Shown here one piece after another: positions 10,509 to 23,801 of a stretch of 64,000 nt of DNA. The position numbers and the translations under genes are program-made. How positions within the stretch are numbered: position 1 is the first letter of the stretch; every line of letters starts with the position of its first letter. The stretch covers positions 26,749,914 to 26,813,913 of the forward strand of contig CM034312.1 of NCBI GenBank assembly GCA_019925795.1. The letters are read 5' to 3'. This DNA is from Dendrobium chrysotoxum. Taxonomy: Eukaryota; Streptophyta; Magnoliopsida; Asparagales; Orchidaceae. The notes beneath the pieces are model-generated. The model was given only the letters and a program-made list of their open reading frames with translations, was not told where the DNA came from and searched no databases.

Positions 10509-11122
10509 TTTCTCTCAAGGCTCTAAAGGTTTCTAGATAGATGGTGAAATGAAAGAAAATGATCCACCTTTATATAAAAAAACCTGATATCGTACTGTAC
10601 AAATAACATTCATACAAGACGATCCTAGGTTCGTCCGGGACGAATGGAAATTCATCCGAGACGATCAAAAACAGTCAAAATGAAATGATTTTTCATAAAC
10701 TGCTTGTCCCGAGGCGTCCTTTCGTACAGGCTTTTTGACTTCCTGATCGTACAGACGATTACGTGTTCGTCCGGGACGATCAGAAAATTAAAGGTCATTC
10801 AGGCGACGGTTAGGTTCGTCCCTCACACGAAACGACACATGGATCGTACAGACGAATGACGTATTCGTACATACGATCGCCAATAATAACTGCTCTAACC
10901 GTGTTTCCTCACCTTTCGTACAAACGAAATGTGGGTACGATGACGTTATCGTACAGTACGATGACATATCGTACAGTACGAATAGAACTAAAAACCCAAT
11001 ACTTCAAAAACAAAATTCAGAATTCAAACAAGAAACAAAAAAAAAACATAATAATGAAAACAAATCAACGAACAAACTAACAAATATAAAACAAATAGAA
11101 ATACATTTGCAGAAAATTTTAA
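10509..11122 (-). other. Spacer between pol and the extra ORF, rich in TCGTACNGTACGA words
   Basis: No coding potential. Contains the same words as the LTRs, for example ATCGTACAGTACGATG near 10947-10964, ATCGTACAGTACGAAT near 10968-10984 and TTCGTCCGGGACGAA near 10630. Probably untranslated leader of the extra ORF. Confidence 0.6.
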
Positions 11123-12609
11123 TCAAGCATTTAGGTCTATCACACCTAGCCTTGTCCTCAACATGCTAAATGTGTCAAAGTCTAAGGGTTTTGTGAAAAT
11201 ATCTGCAAGCTGATCTTTAGTAGCCACATGATGTAGTTCAATTTCACTTTTTGCTACATGATCTCTTATGAAATGATGCCTTATGTCAATATGCTTCGTT
11301 CTAGAATGTTGAATAGGATTCTTTGAAATATAAATGGCACTAGTGTTGTCACAAAATATTAGAATGGTGCTTACTACTAATCCTAAGTCACTCAATTATT
11401 ATTTCAACCAAAGCACCTGTGCTACACAACTCCCTAAGCCAATGTACTCTACTTCAGCTGTAGAAAGTGCTACTGAATTTTGTTTTCAACTGGACCAAGA
11501 TACTAATGAATTTCCAATGAACTGACATGTTCCAGAAGTATTTTTCCTATCCACCCTATAGCCTGCAAAATCTGAATCTGAGTATCCAATTATATCAAAA
11601 GAAGAACTGTTCTTAGGATACCAAATTCCTAAATTTTGAGTTCCTAAAAGATATCTTAAGATCCTTTTTACTGCTGTCAAATGTGATTCTTTTGGATCAG
11701 CTTGAAATCTAGCACATAAGCAAACACTAAACATAATGTCAGGTCTGCTAGCAGTCAACTAAAGCAAAGATCCAATCATTCCTCTAAACTTCTTTTGATC
11801 AACAGATTTTCCCTTTGGATCCTTATCTAATAGGACTGAGGAACTCATGGGTGTAGTGACTGGTTTAGCATTATCCATTTCATACTTTTTGAGGATTTCC
11901 TTAACATGTTTAGATTGACAAAGAAAAGTTTCTCCCTCATTTTGCTTTATGCTAAAGCCAAGAAAATAAGTTAAATCACCCATCAAACTCATCTCAAATT
12001 CACTACTCATTATTTTTTAAAATTCATCACATAAAGCTTTATCAGTTGATCCGAAGATGATATCATCCACATATATTTATACAATGAGTATTTCATTCTC
12101 AAATCTTTTCATAAACAAAGTGGTATCCACACTTCCTTTAACAAATGATCGATTTAACAAGAAAGTGCTCAACCTCTCGTACTATGCTCTAGGTGCCTGT
12201 TTTAGTCCATATAATGCCTTTTTCAATTTGAAAATATTATTAGGGTATTTAGAATTTTCAAAACCTGGAGGTTGTTCAAAATACACATTCTCTTCTATCA
12301 CCCCATTTAGAAAGGCACTTTTAACATCCATTTGGTACAATTTAAAATCTTTAAAACAGGCAAAGGCTAACAAAACTCTTATTGCTTCAAGTCTGCTACA
12401 GGGGCAAATGTCTCCTCAAAATCAATTCCTTCAATTTGATTATACCCCTTAGCTACTAATCTAGCCTTATTTCTAACAATTACTCCTGAATCATTCATCT
12501 TATTTTTGAATACCCACTTGGTCCCAACTACACTTTGATCTTTTGGCCTTTCAATTAATTCCCAAACATCATTTCTCTTGAATTGATTCAACTCCTCTTG
12601 CATGGCCAA
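11123..12609 (-). pseudogene. Copia reverse transcriptase and RNase H, inactivated
   Basis: Minus strand from 12609: WELIERPKDQSVVGTKWVFK, KARLVAKGYNQIEGIDFEET, YQMDVKSAFLNG, LKKALYGLKQAPRA, then YVDDII with catalytic aspartates at 12062-12073, then YLLGTQNLGIW and SGTCQFIGNSLVSWSS, then RNase H with FCDNTSAIYISKN and TKHIDIRHHFIRDHV, ending LGVIDLNA at 11123. The codon two before YVDD is TAA (12077-12079), replacing an expected sense codon. Other stops and at least one frameshift near 12375 confirm loss of function. Confidence 0.9.
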
Positions 12610-12653
12610 TATCCAAAATTCATCTAAAAGTGCGTGTTCTATGTTTGTGAGTT

Positions 12654-13825
12654 CTACATTGAAATAAATGCTGAATGATTCACTTCTTTCCTCAAACCAT
12701 GCCTAGTCCTAACTCCTTCACTTGGTTCACCTAAAATAAATTCTTTTGGATGACTCCTTACAAATTTCCATTCTCTAGGCAATTGGTTTTCATCTTCTTT
12801 TTCAACCTTATCTTCAACTTTTTGATTTTCAAGCTTTTGATTTATCACCTCAACCTCATCTTCATCCATCTTAGACCCTTTACTATCATAGGATTCATCA
12901 AAAATAACATGTGTGTTCTCTTCAACTACCAATGTTTTCTTATTAAAAACTCTATAGGATTTTCCAACACTTGAATATCCTAGAAAGATTCCTTCATCTG
13001 ATTTCGGATCAAATTTTCTTAGAAGAGTTTTATCATTATTATGAATGAACACTTTACATCCAAAAATAGTAGATGTGAGAGGTTGGGACTTCTACCTTTA
13101 AGAAGTTCATAGGGTATCTTATTCAATTTAGACCTTATGTACGCCCTATTCAATACATAACATGCTATACTCACTGCTTCAGCCCAAAAATATTTAGGAA
13201 GTGAATATTCTGCCAACATGGCCCTAGCAGTTTCCACTAATATCCTGTTCTTTCTTTCTACAACTCCATTCTGTTGAGGTGTTCTCGGTGCTGAGAAGTT
13301 GTGTTCAATTCCAAGAGATTTGCAAAAATCATTAAACATTTCATTTTCAAATTCTCCCCCATGATCACTTTGGATACTAACTATTTCAAAACTAAGTTTT
13401 CTCTAAATCCAAGTGGCAAAATCTCTGAACTCATCAAATGATTCACTCTTATGATTCAAAAATCTAATCCAGGTGAATCTAGTATAGTCATCCACAATAA
13501 CATACCCAAATCTTTTTCCTCCTAAACTTAAGGTACTAACAGGTCCAAATAAATCCATGTGAAGAATTTCTAGGGGCTTGCTAGTCCTAATTTTCTTGAT
13601 AGAATTGAATGAGGATCCCACTTATTTTCCTAGTTGACATGCATCACACAAGTGATCTTTAGTAAAATCTAATTTGGGTACACCTCTAACCAGTTGCTTT
13701 TGAGTGATTTTCCTAAGATTTTTCATGCTAGCATGACAAAGCCTTCTATGCCACAACCATGATTCATCAGATACAGTTTTCAGACACAAGGCAGTAGATG
13801 CTTTAACAGAATTAAAATCTAGCAT
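12654..13825 (-). pseudogene. Copia pre-integrase and integrase, inactivated
   Basis: From 13825: LWHRRLCHASMKNL and CDACQLGK form the HHCC zinc-binding block; then a stop in place of a sense codon; then LHMDLFGPVSTLSLGGKRFG and DDYTRFTWIRFL around the first catalytic Asp; a second stop; then VSIQSDHGGEFEN with the second Asp; then APRTPQQNGVVERKNRILVE with the catalytic Glu. A frameshift follows near 13030-13050, before FIHNNDKTLLRKFDPKSDEG of the C-terminal part. Confidence 0.9.
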
Positions 13826-13836
13826 GTAAACATTGT

Positions 13837-15273
13837 TTACCTATCACCATTCAAAACAACAGTTCCATTTAGACTAATAACACAACTTGTAGGTAAAAAC
13901 TTAATATGATAGCCCTTGTCACATAATTGACTAATACTTAACAAATTGTATTTTAAGCCTTCAACTAACAGTACATTCTCAATAACAAAATTTTCTGAAT
14001 TTCCAATTATACCTGTACCTACCACTCTCTTGGTGGTATTATCTCCAAGCGTCACTTTGCCTCCATTCCTGGCTTCTATCGATATAAATTGACTTGTATC
14101 TCCGGTCATATGCTTTGAGCATCCACTGTCCAGGTACCAAATACTCTCACGAGGTCTTCTGTGAGAGTGTTTCTCATCCTCATCTGAATGGTCGAGATTA
14201 TCAGCCATTAAGCACAAATTGGTAACTTCCTCTTCTGGTGATGTTTCTGATGAATCTGAAGCTGAGTCTGCCCAAAAAGCTCGTTGTACTCTCTTTTTAC
14301 CCCTTCTATCATTTGGTTTCTCCTCGGCCTTCTCCTTGTTAGGAATTCCTTTGAGATTGGGGTAATCTGTCTTGATGTGACCTGGCTTTCTGCACTCATA
14401 GAAAATGACTTCATTCGAAGCCTTGACATTCTTCTGAAACTTACCCTTGTTCCAATTTTGGTGTCTTCTCTGCTTCCTTTTTAGGAAACTTCTAAATTTC
14501 ATCGTCATCAGGGCAATATCCTCTTCGTCCTCAGGTAGCGATTGATCACTTTCAGAGTCATCCACCTTTAAAGCAATGTTCTTCTCCTTTCGCTTCTCAC
14601 CTGCATCAATCTGTCTTTGAGTCACCGATTGCTCATAAGCAATTAGTGATCCAAGAAGATTGTCAACAGAATAAACATTCAAATCTTTAGATTCTGTTAT
14701 TGCAGTTATCTTTGCATCATATGCAGGAGGTAAACAACGTAATATCTTGTTAACTTTCTCAGCATTTGTTAACTCCCTACCTAAAGCATGCAATGAAGTG
14801 GCTATGTGTGTAAAGCGAGTGTACATGTCAGAGATTGATTCATTCTGTTTCATGTAAAAAAGTTCATAGTCGTGCAAGAGAATGTTCAATCTAGTTTGTT
14901 TCACTTCATTTGTACCTTCATATGTGATGCAAAGTCTATCCCAAATTTTCTTTCCTGATTTACAGGTAGACACATGCATGTAATCTTCCTATTTTAAAGC
15001 ACAAAAGAAACTATTCAAACACTTAGCATTCAGTTGCGCTAGTTCATGTTCTTCTACAGTCCAGTTTGTAAAAGGTGTTTGAACTCTTATTCCTTCTACA
15101 ATCCTAGTTGGTTCAGTATAACCATCCTGAACTAACATCCACATACGATAGTCAAGTGATTGGAGAAAAGTAGACATGCGAGTTTTCCAAAAATCAAAAG
15201 GAATATTATCAAATAACGGTGGTCTAGTGATCGAGTATCCTTCCATAGTATTTCTGTTTCCAAAATTAGCCAT
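13837..15273 (-). pseudogene. Copia gag and protease, inactivated
   Basis: Starts at ATG 15273 (MANFGNRNTMEGYSITRPP; PPLFDNIPFDFWKTRM is the usual copia gag N-terminus). One in-frame stop at 14989-14991 divides it, and the same frame resumes with MHVSTCKSGKKIWDRL, ETIL-type gag helices and NKILRCLPPAYDAKITAI. The zinc knuckle FYECRKPGHIKTDYP lacks the first and last cysteines. Protease motif WYLDSGCSKHMTGD is intact. The frame shifts after NGTVVLNGDR at 13837. Confidence 0.9.
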
Positions 15274-15317
15274 GATCGAAATTTCAAACAGTATTTCAAA
15301 CAGTTATTTTGAAATTA

Positions 15318-15329
15318 GCTTTGATACCA
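15318..15329 (-). other. Primer-binding site for initiator methionine tRNA
   Basis: The minus strand reads TGGTATCAAAGC two bases inside the 5' LTR (LTR ends GCACTTTCA). One base differs from the common TGGTATCAGAGC complementary to the 3' end of plant initiator tRNA-Met. Confidence 0.85.
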
Positions 15330-15331
15330 CT

Positions 15332-16869
15332 TGAAAGTGCAAACAGGTTGTTAGACCTATTGCTCAATGTCCCTAGGCTAACCAAGAGGGGGGGTGAATT
15401 GGTTCCTTTTAAAATTACTCTTGATATTTTGAAAATTTTAAAAGCTAATCGTACAGTACGATATAACTTCGTACAGTACGAACAGAAATAATTTTTCCTC
15501 TTTCTTTTAAAACAGAAATTCAACCACAACGAGAATAAACTGCAGAAAATAGAAATGCAGAAAAATAAATAGTGAACAGAAAACACCAGATATTATAGTG
15601 GTTCGGTCAAACACGACCTACATCCACTCCCTAGAGATCCCTTCTCTAGGTATTGCACTAAAAGCAAGTGACTCTCCTTTTGCCCTCACAGCAAGGCGGA
15701 GAAGCCTTTACAAACTCTCTTCCACCAACCCCAGTGCGGCAGAGTACCGTCGTCCTTTTCACCCTCCAAGTGCGGCAGAGAACCGTCGTCCTTTTCACCC
15801 TCCAAGTACGGTAGAGAACCGGAATCCTTTTGAACAATGCTCTTGCAAAAGTCTCCAAGGAACTAGGAAGATGCTTGAAGAATAAGTAAAAGAAATCCTC
15901 TCAATTGGATAACCTTGTAAATCTCCTCACAATTTTCTCTTGAAAGATCTCTCAAAACTTACTCCCAAACACTCTCCCAATCACTCTCCTCTCACTTCTC
16001 AAAAGAATTTTCGCAGAAGGATATGTTCTTCAAACAGTTTTTAGTCATATTTATACTTCGGACAGAAAAAACCGTCCAAAAACTAAATTTTCAAGTTAAG
16101 ACCGTGCCGATCATCCCATAAGATCGACAATCGTACTGTACGAATAGTTCAAAAATTTAAACAATCCGTCCTGTACGACTCACCAGACGAACAAAACAGA
16201 GCCGTTCGTACACATTGTTCGTCCCGTACGAACCCTTGGACGATCAAGACTGTAAGCTTCGTCCGAACACTTCGTCCCGAACGAATGCTTGGACGATCAA
16301 GTCAGTAAGCATCGTCCGAACACTTCTTCCCGTACGAATGCTTGGACGAATCGAACAGAGAGCTTCGTCCGATCCATTTGTCCCGTACGAACCTCTGGAC
16401 GAAACCCAATTTTGAGCTGTTCGTACAGCAAAAACTCATGTACGAATGGTATTCGTACTGTACGAACATGACTTAGAAAAATTTTTCGTCGGATGGGTTC
16501 TTCCTGGAGGACATTTTCTTCATATCGTACTGTACGAAATGAATTCGTACTGTACGATCCATTTAAAAATATTTAAACTTTTTACTCCTCCATTGTGTGT
16601 GTGTGCACAGTTATCCAACTTACAATCACACTCTCTCAGACTCAAGAAAAAGAAAAAATTTACAGACTTCATTTACAGTGAACAAGTGAACTTGAAGTCT
16701 TCAACAGTCTTGAGTGTGAATTTCCTGAAAAATATTTTAGTACACACAGATAAAAACTCAAATATATGTTAGAAGATGAATTAGACAAACAATAAACTTT
16801 TGTAATCATCAAAAATATAAACTTGGATTAGAATTTTCATGAACAAAATGATTCACTCAATTTAAAACA
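15332..16869 (-). repeat. Copia 5' LTR (1,538 bp)
   Basis: Collinear with 6584-8110, starting TGAAAGTGC and ending AAAACA on the plus strand. The CGTCCGAACACTTCGTCCC tandem block lies at 16210-16400. It preserves more CG-containing copies of TCGTACTGTACGA than the other LTR, where several are TG or CA. Confidence 0.92.
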
Positions 16870-16874
16870 TAAAT
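16870..16874. repeat. Target site duplication TAAAT, right
   Basis: Identical to 6579-6583, immediately after the LTR end AAAACA. Confidence 0.9.
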
Positions 16875-17434
16875 TACATCACTTAGGGTTACAAGAGGAT
16901 GAAAGAAAATCAGATATTCAAAGTTATTAAATATGTACTCCACAAAGTATGAAAGAATGAAATTTATAAAAAATTCTAAAAGAAATATATGAAAAGGAGA
17001 AAGATGTGTACATTCAAAAGTTATTATTGATTGAAGCTTAAGTTCAAATGCATCCTAAAACTTAAATAAAATAAGGACAAGGTAAGTGAACTAGTACATA
17101 TGATGGTGCACAAATGAACTTCCAATTTAACTACAAGCATAAATAATCCCTAAGTTATACTATTCATTTTTGAAATTAGAAGTCAATTTTACACTTATAT
17201 ATAAAGTGGATAGATTCAATACAAGTAATAGCAAGGGTGAGTGATTGGGATAATTGTTATGAATTTTTAAATTATAATTATAACTTTATTCAATTCAAAA
17301 TACTTCTAGAGTGTAATGTATTATTTTATATTTAATAATTTTAAATTATCAATTTTTATTTTGGCTATTAAGTGATCAATAGGTAAATTTTACAATTACT
17401 TGAGGACAAGCAAGAGTTTAAGATAGGTGGAATT
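16875..17434 (+). other. Athila-like 3' non-coding region, right part, with polypurine tract
   Basis: Continuation of the region interrupted at 6578. It ends with CTTGAGGACAAGCAAGAG (17399-17416) and the purine-rich AGATAGGTGGAA (17421-17432) just before the LTR start TGTTAAGTG. The GAGGACAAGCAA phrase before a purine tract is characteristic of Athila/Tat-type elements. Confidence 0.6.
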
Positions 17435-17999
17435 TGTTAAGTGTAAATTATGTATTATTTATTATATTTAAATTTAAAAAAATATGTTATTTTAGTTGTA
17501 TTTGTGCAGGAAATGTACAGATAAAGGAAAAAATTATAAGTGTTGAATAGCACCGTAGTGCCATCAAACAAAGCACCGCAACATTATGATCATCAATACT
17601 GAGGTGCCTAATTCAAACATTACGACACCAATTTCTCTATTTTCCACCACCATAGCAACATTAAGGTCAACATCGTAGTGTAACATATCATCATTTTGCC
17701 TAAGTTCAATACTGCAACATTGGAGCATCAAGAAAATAAGCACCATATTATCAAGCCTTACAATGCCTCAGCGCCAAAAGTCACATTCAAGCACCGCAGC
17801 ACTTAAATTCTAGAGGGCCATGGTGGAGGAGATTTCAAGGTGAAAAGCTATGCCAACTCGGCCAAAAGATGCATCGTTTAATCTAATAACCATGCCAGGT
17901 CAGCCCAGCACCGTAGAGGAGCAGAGATTATAGCGCCAAGGTGCTAGTTCATTTTATATTGTTGGCCTTATTTTTATATGAGGTCATCAGGACCTATCC

Positions 18000-18640
18000 A
18001 GACTCCTAATCATCCATTTGATGATTAATAATCACCCAGCTGTCAATCATCCAGCACTTTATCAATCAATCATTCAATCAAATGTCCAGTCTCTAGTTAA
18101 AATTTAATCATATCCCACAATCACTTTAATTACCTCCAACTTCCAATCAGCCTGCACATATTAAATGAAATCTCAATCAAACTTTAATCATGCATCAAAT
18201 TCATAATCAATTAGATCCATATCTAGCATGCATTCAATCAGCCTATATATCAATCATATATTCAATTAATCACCCTACATTTCAATCTACACTTCAATCA
18301 ATCATTCAATCCAACTATACCACCAACATTCAATCAACATTTTAATCTTGGTTATAATCATCAATCAATGGCCAACAATCATTCAATCAATCAAAGCTCT
18401 AATTAACCTTCAACAATCCATCTTCCAATCTATATTTCAAACATTAGCCTGCACCTTCCTGCAATTACCCAATATCTAGCAATCAATCATCTTGGCTACC
18501 AATTATTCAACTAATCATCACTGTAATCATTATCAAACAATCAATAGTTAATTAATCATTAATCAATCAATGTCTACCTATAGTTAGAACCCTGCACTAT
18601 AGTCAATTGACCTAGTACACTGCCTAGCTTAGCACACTGG
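18000..18640 (+). repeat. CAATCA-rich low-complexity zone of copy A
   Basis: Dozens of irregularly spaced CAATCA/ATTCAATC words; no coding potential. Copies B and C have different repeated words in their own low-complexity zones. Confidence 0.7.
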
Positions 18641-20324
18641 CCACCTTTAACCCCAGTCACATTTCAAATCATCTCACGAGAAGCCCCATACATCAAACTC
18701 AGCATCACTGACCTCGTAAATTAGTGATTGACTAAGATGATCAATTGAGCTAACTCAGGCTAGCTCAATTGACCATCAACACCTCAATGACTTACAATTA
18801 AACTTCAAATCAAGTATGATCTTCATCAAACTCATTTGAATACCTCTCCTAGTGAAATGGACATGACTAGTCACCCTAGCCCAGTCAACAATTGACTTGT
18901 TCAACTGGACCCATGCTTAGTCCACTCAAGTCAACTTGAGATAAATTAATACATTCAACCAAACCTAATTCTCTAAACTTTATCAAGTTTTCACAATCAC
19001 TCTATTCCATGGCCTAAATCTATCTAAACTATGAGTGAGTTAAATCCTAGTGGATATGACCAAGTTAACTCATTATAACTTGGTCAAATCTTACTACACA
19101 CTCACTAATTTGCTCATACACTTAACCCATCCCTTCAAACCCCTTTGAATTCATTCCACCAGCAATTCAAACTCCTCAAGTGCCACCTCAGCTCCCTTAA
19201 CCAAGTTGACTGGTCAAATAGTCAACAAATAATCAAAAAGCTCATAGGATTGAATTACCTAATCTAATCCATTTCCCTCCAAGGTCAGTAGATTTAAGTG
19301 CTTGAATTACTTCTAGAACCTTCCTAAATCTCACCTAAACCATACTTAAGCCCATGGATTAAGCCTAAGCTAAGTTAAGTGGTCTCCCATATGGAGATAA
19401 ATAAGGCTTTCCACCTCATCATCCTTGCTACTGTCCTCTGTCCTGCCCTCCTAACCACTTGAGGCCACTTTTCACACATCCTAGCAAGCTTTTAAGTTAA
19501 TCACAGCCCTCCATATGGCTTAGGGCAATTTAATTTAGGCAAAAAGGTTCAAAGAGTTCATTCAATACATTACACACTCTCTCACTACATTCAACCTCCT
19601 AGAGCCTGATGTTTTTTCTTTCAACTCTTAAGCCTCTTACAGTTAAAATCAACTAGCCAAAGTTTACTAGTGGTGAGCTTCGGCCACCTCATCTCTAAAC
19701 TCTGTCCAACTCAAATAGCCATCGATACAGAGCTTTTTAGACCATGACATCTTCTAGGTAATTATTTTAGAAGTCATAAAAAGCAATTCAAGCCCTCATA
19801 CACCTTCTGAGACCCAGCCAATCATGGTAAATATTAAACCCTAGTTTAAACTCTTTAGTTTTAAATAGCTTTTCAAAATTTATGTTTCAAGATGTAAAAT
19901 TAAATCCCCATTGTTCATCTATCTCAAGTGAAGTACTCTTTAAAATTTTGTAGCATTTCATCCATTATTTTCAAAGATATTCTCATTCTTCCATACAAGG
20001 GCTTAGTTTAACTCATGCATGACTATACAAAATATGAGCCATTGATTATGTGATCAATGGCTCAGATCTCATCATTTTGTGGTTAATCCAAATTGCGTGG
20101 TCCACTAGAACGTTTAGATCTCTATTTGACATGATCCCAGCCATCCATTCCAAATAGCGCGAGATCAAACGGTAGCTGTGGGCCGCTAACGTGGTCTAGT
20201 GAAACAGCGTCGCTAAAAGCTGCATCGCCACCATCGTTTGATGATTAACATTAAATACCACCACCATTATTTTGATCCACCAACTACCGTGCGACGCATG
20301 TAAAGCAGTAGCCTCCACGATTAT

Positions 20325-20365
20325 TAATTCCTAATAATTGCCAGCGACATAATTATTAGCAATTA
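20325..20365. repeat. Hairpin before the AT-rich tract of copy A
   Basis: Arms TAATTCCTAATAATT (20325-20339) and AATTATTAGCAATTA (20351-20365) pair at 13 of 15 positions around an 11-nt GC-richer loop. Copy B has a counterpart at the same relative place (36248-36293). Confidence 0.65.
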
Positions 20366-21800
20366 ATGTGCCACTGATTTAATTTAATAAAACCTTTTTT
20401 AATGCATTTAAATATAGAAAACTTCAAAAAATCATATAAAATTAAATATTTAACCAAATTTTGCAAGTAATAGCTCATTTTCTTCAGAATAAAGTTTACT
20501 TTCATTTCAAATTAAAATTAAACAAAAATATCATATAAATATTAAATAATTTCAATTATTTTATTTTTAGTTTTACATTAATATTTTATTCAATAAAAAT
20601 TAAAATAATTTGAAATTTCATGATAATAATTTTTGCCTACTTTTGACTTCCCATAATTTCCTATAATTTTTCTAGAATTATTTGAGCCTTATTTTAATAA
20701 TACTTGATTTTATAAGATCATAGGTCATAATTTGACCTTTAATTTTGAAATTTCATTATAAATGCATTCCAAAGTCATTTCATTCATATAAATACTCATT
20801 GGAATTGTTAAACAGAGCTTTATAAAGGAAAAATAAATTCATGGGGATTTATTGCCTATTTGGAGAATAATTGCAATAGTATTGAATTCCTATCTCCCTT
20901 AATTATTCTCCAAATCCTCAATAAATTGGGTTCAATTTTGGCTAAGTTGATACATGATACCTCACTGATATAACTTAGTCTTATTAAACCCATTCGATAT
21001 ATCATTGTTTCTCAATTAAATTTCCAAATGCTTATGTCATGATTTGACTTAAATATTTGAAAATGCATTTACTTTCATGATATCTAGTTTTAGTACACTT
21101 ATTTGATGTGATGTGATTGTTTATGTGTATGTCAAGGGTTAGAAAATATTGATTCCAAACCTATACAATGTAGTTTCATTTAAGGACAATAATTAAGGTA
21201 TGTCTTAGCTAACTTAGGCAATTCGAGGATTCACCATACACATCCTATTTGGATGAAATATTAAACATAGAAAACCTAGTATCATATACCCTATGACTTG
21301 AATTCACCCCATTTTGACATTAATTGATTTTATAATAATGATTAATTTAATTCACCCTTCATTAAGGGTTTAATTTCAACAAATCCAAATAAATCAAATA
21401 AAATTCATAAAAATATAAAATAACCTTCAATCAACTTTAAATTAATCATAAAATCATTAAAAATTAAAATCCAAAATTAATTCTCATTTAATTTTAATTA
21501 ATAATTTAATTACCCTTAATTAAATAATTTCATTAAAAACATAAATAAAATTCAAAAATCCATTAAAAATTCATTAAAATTAAATAAAATTCAGAAATCA
21601 ATAATTTAAATTTAAATAAAATCTTAGAATAAATTTAATTTTAATTCATTAATAATTAATTAAAATTAATTAAAAATTTAATAATTAATTTAAAATTCTG
21701 AATATTTCAATATAAATCAAAAAAATTTGAATTCATTTAAAGCAAATTAATTTGATAATTTGATTGATTAATGATAATAAATTTAGAATAAAAGAATTTA
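20350..21800. repeat. AT-rich tract of copy A
   Basis: About 1.4 kb dominated by AATTTAAT, ATTAAAATTAA and similar words. No open frame. Comparable tracts lie at 36380-37640 (copy B) and 56880-57290 (copy C). Confidence 0.6.
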
Positions 21801-22861
21801 GGCTTTTATGTCCTATGCTTGATTCCTTTTGGAGGGCATTTTGGCATTCATTTTTAAAGACTTTAATACACCTTAAATAACCAAAAGAGCCCTCATGTGT
21901 TCTGCATGACACCTTTCAGGAAGGCACTAACGTATTAGATTAGGGGATCCTCAAACATTAATAATATACCAACCTTATAGGCTATGCTTACTGGCATCTG
22001 GACGGCATGTGTGTCTAAACATCCCTTCTCTATCTCTAATAAACTTTTAAAGGCTCTCATATGGTCATCTATCCTGCATAGAGGATGAATGTTTTATTTG
22101 AAAATCTTAGGATTTATAAATTAATAACCCTTGCACTTTGGGGGTTATTAATCTATAAATTCTTTAAAACTAAATAGACAACTTCAACATCTAAAACTCA
22201 AATAATTTAAAAATGTAAATACACATCACTTTAATTTTAATTAAAAATCCCTTTTATACTTTAATGAATAAATATTAAATACATAAAATCTAAATATTAA
22301 ATTCCTATAGGACATATCAATGACATATAACCTCTTCCACACACTTAGATGATTTGCTCGGACAATCAACTTTAGCTTAGGTTAGGACAGTGGATTGGTT
22401 TGGTCTGATTACGGATGTCTTTTCTTAGAAGGCACCCATATGTGTTAGCTTACTTTCTACAAAAATATAGTTATCATATATATTTTTCTGTTAGTGCACT
22501 AGAGAGCAGAGTGAATGAACTCAGGGCCGTGTAATTTACTTTCATTTACTTTTCTATATATATATAATTGCTCACACTGCACTATCATATCTGCATTTTA
22601 TTATTCAGCTATTTATATTCCTGCAAAGTAGAATGTTCTTAGGTGATGATGTATATGAAAAGAGAAATGTATACTTAAATTTTAAATATTTTTGTATATA
22701 GATCGAGTTGTAAAGTATCTTGAGTTGCAAAACAGTCAAAGACAACTGCTTATACATATATAGTGGGGCTCCAAAAAGCAATGTCCTCTTTCTAAGAGGA
22801 TATTCTTTTTGGAATTCCATAGAAAACTTTGAACTCGAGACCATAAGCAGTAGTAATTGAT

Positions 22862-22862
<1 letters not shown>

Positions 22863-22938
<76 letters not shown>
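22863..22938. repeat. Compound (TA)n(TG)n microsatellite
   Basis: About 24 bases of TA followed by about 50 bases of TG, inside long LTR copy A. Confidence 0.95.
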
Positions 22939-23430
22939 TAGAATTAGAATCTAGGTTTATTCTTGGTGGGCCTGACCACCATTACTTTACTGCAGATTCT
23001 GAGTTGTACTTTTCAAATTTATAAATTAATAAAATTAGTTCTTTTAAATATTGTTATTCGTGTATAATTTGCATCATACAAGTAGTTTTTATTTTTTTGT
23101 AAGCATGTTGTATAGCATTTGATTTAAAATCTTTTAATAACAACTCATTGACTCTTATGATAGAGCTTACTAAATCCTACATTTATACAATGATATTATG
23201 ATTAGAATTATTAGCTGACAGCTCACTCTAAGCAAGTGATAAACCCATATTATATGCACCCTTCTCTATACACATCCTTCCTTAATTCAAATTTAAAATT
23301 TCAGAATTTATAATCTAAAGCCTATGTGTTGAAATCTAAGTAGCCCAAGTATTTTTTCAAATTTATATGAATTTTAAAATCACTCAGTCTTCATTTTAAT
23401 CGAGAGTATTTTCTTAGGAGATGTAATTAA

Positions 23431-23801
23431 CTATAGGGGCTTGCCCTTATGGGGAGTCTTGATCCCAGAATAAAATAAACCCTATCTTAGTTCCTTTCTA
23501 AGGTAAGGGAATAATCTGTGAATACATACTAGCCTTATATATTTTTTAAATTTAATTTCATATTCAAAAGATAGATGGTATTTTATTTGCTTTTAAGACG
23601 AGTTGAATATCCTCTATATTTGATTATGAAAATAAATTTATAATTTATTCTTCTAATTGGAACGATAGGAGAATATGATATTCATCTTTTGAGATGAATT
23701 GTATATTCCCTATGTTGCATTTGATTAGAAAAATAAATTATAATTTCTCTCTTTTAAATTGATAGCAGAACATTAGTGTACCCTTTGGGGTAGTATAATG
23801 T
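23431..23801 (+). repeat. Hairpin cluster near the 3' end of copy A
   Basis: Three stem-loops. (1) After GTAATTAA, CTATAGGGGCTTGCCCTTATGG (first arm 23431-23438), with one bulge. (2) Arms ATATGATATTCATCT (23673-23687) and AGATGAATTGTATAT (23692-23706) around loop TTTG. (3) TACCC-TTTG-GGGTA (about 23788-23801). Hairpins 1 and 2 have counterparts in copy B at 41125-41146 and 41471-41499. Confidence 0.65.

Larger units (their letters stand above)
6584..16869 (-). mobile_element. Complete but inactive Ty1/copia element, SIRE (Maximus)-like, 10,286 bp
   Basis: Two collinear LTRs (6584-8110 and 15332-16869) bound by TG...CA and by the 5-bp duplication TAAAT. On the minus strand the order is LTR, primer site, gag, protease, integrase, reverse transcriptase, RNase H, an extra ORF, a non-coding tail with 56-bp repeats, polypurine tract, LTR. 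Integrase before reverse transcriptase defines Ty1/copia. A long element with an additional 3' ORF and an AAAAAGGGGGAGAT polypurine tract fits the SIRE lineage. Many in-frame stops of CAG/CAA-to-TAG/TAA type and several frameshifts show it is dead. The LTRs differ by a few percent by eye, so insertion is not recent. Confidence 0.92.
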
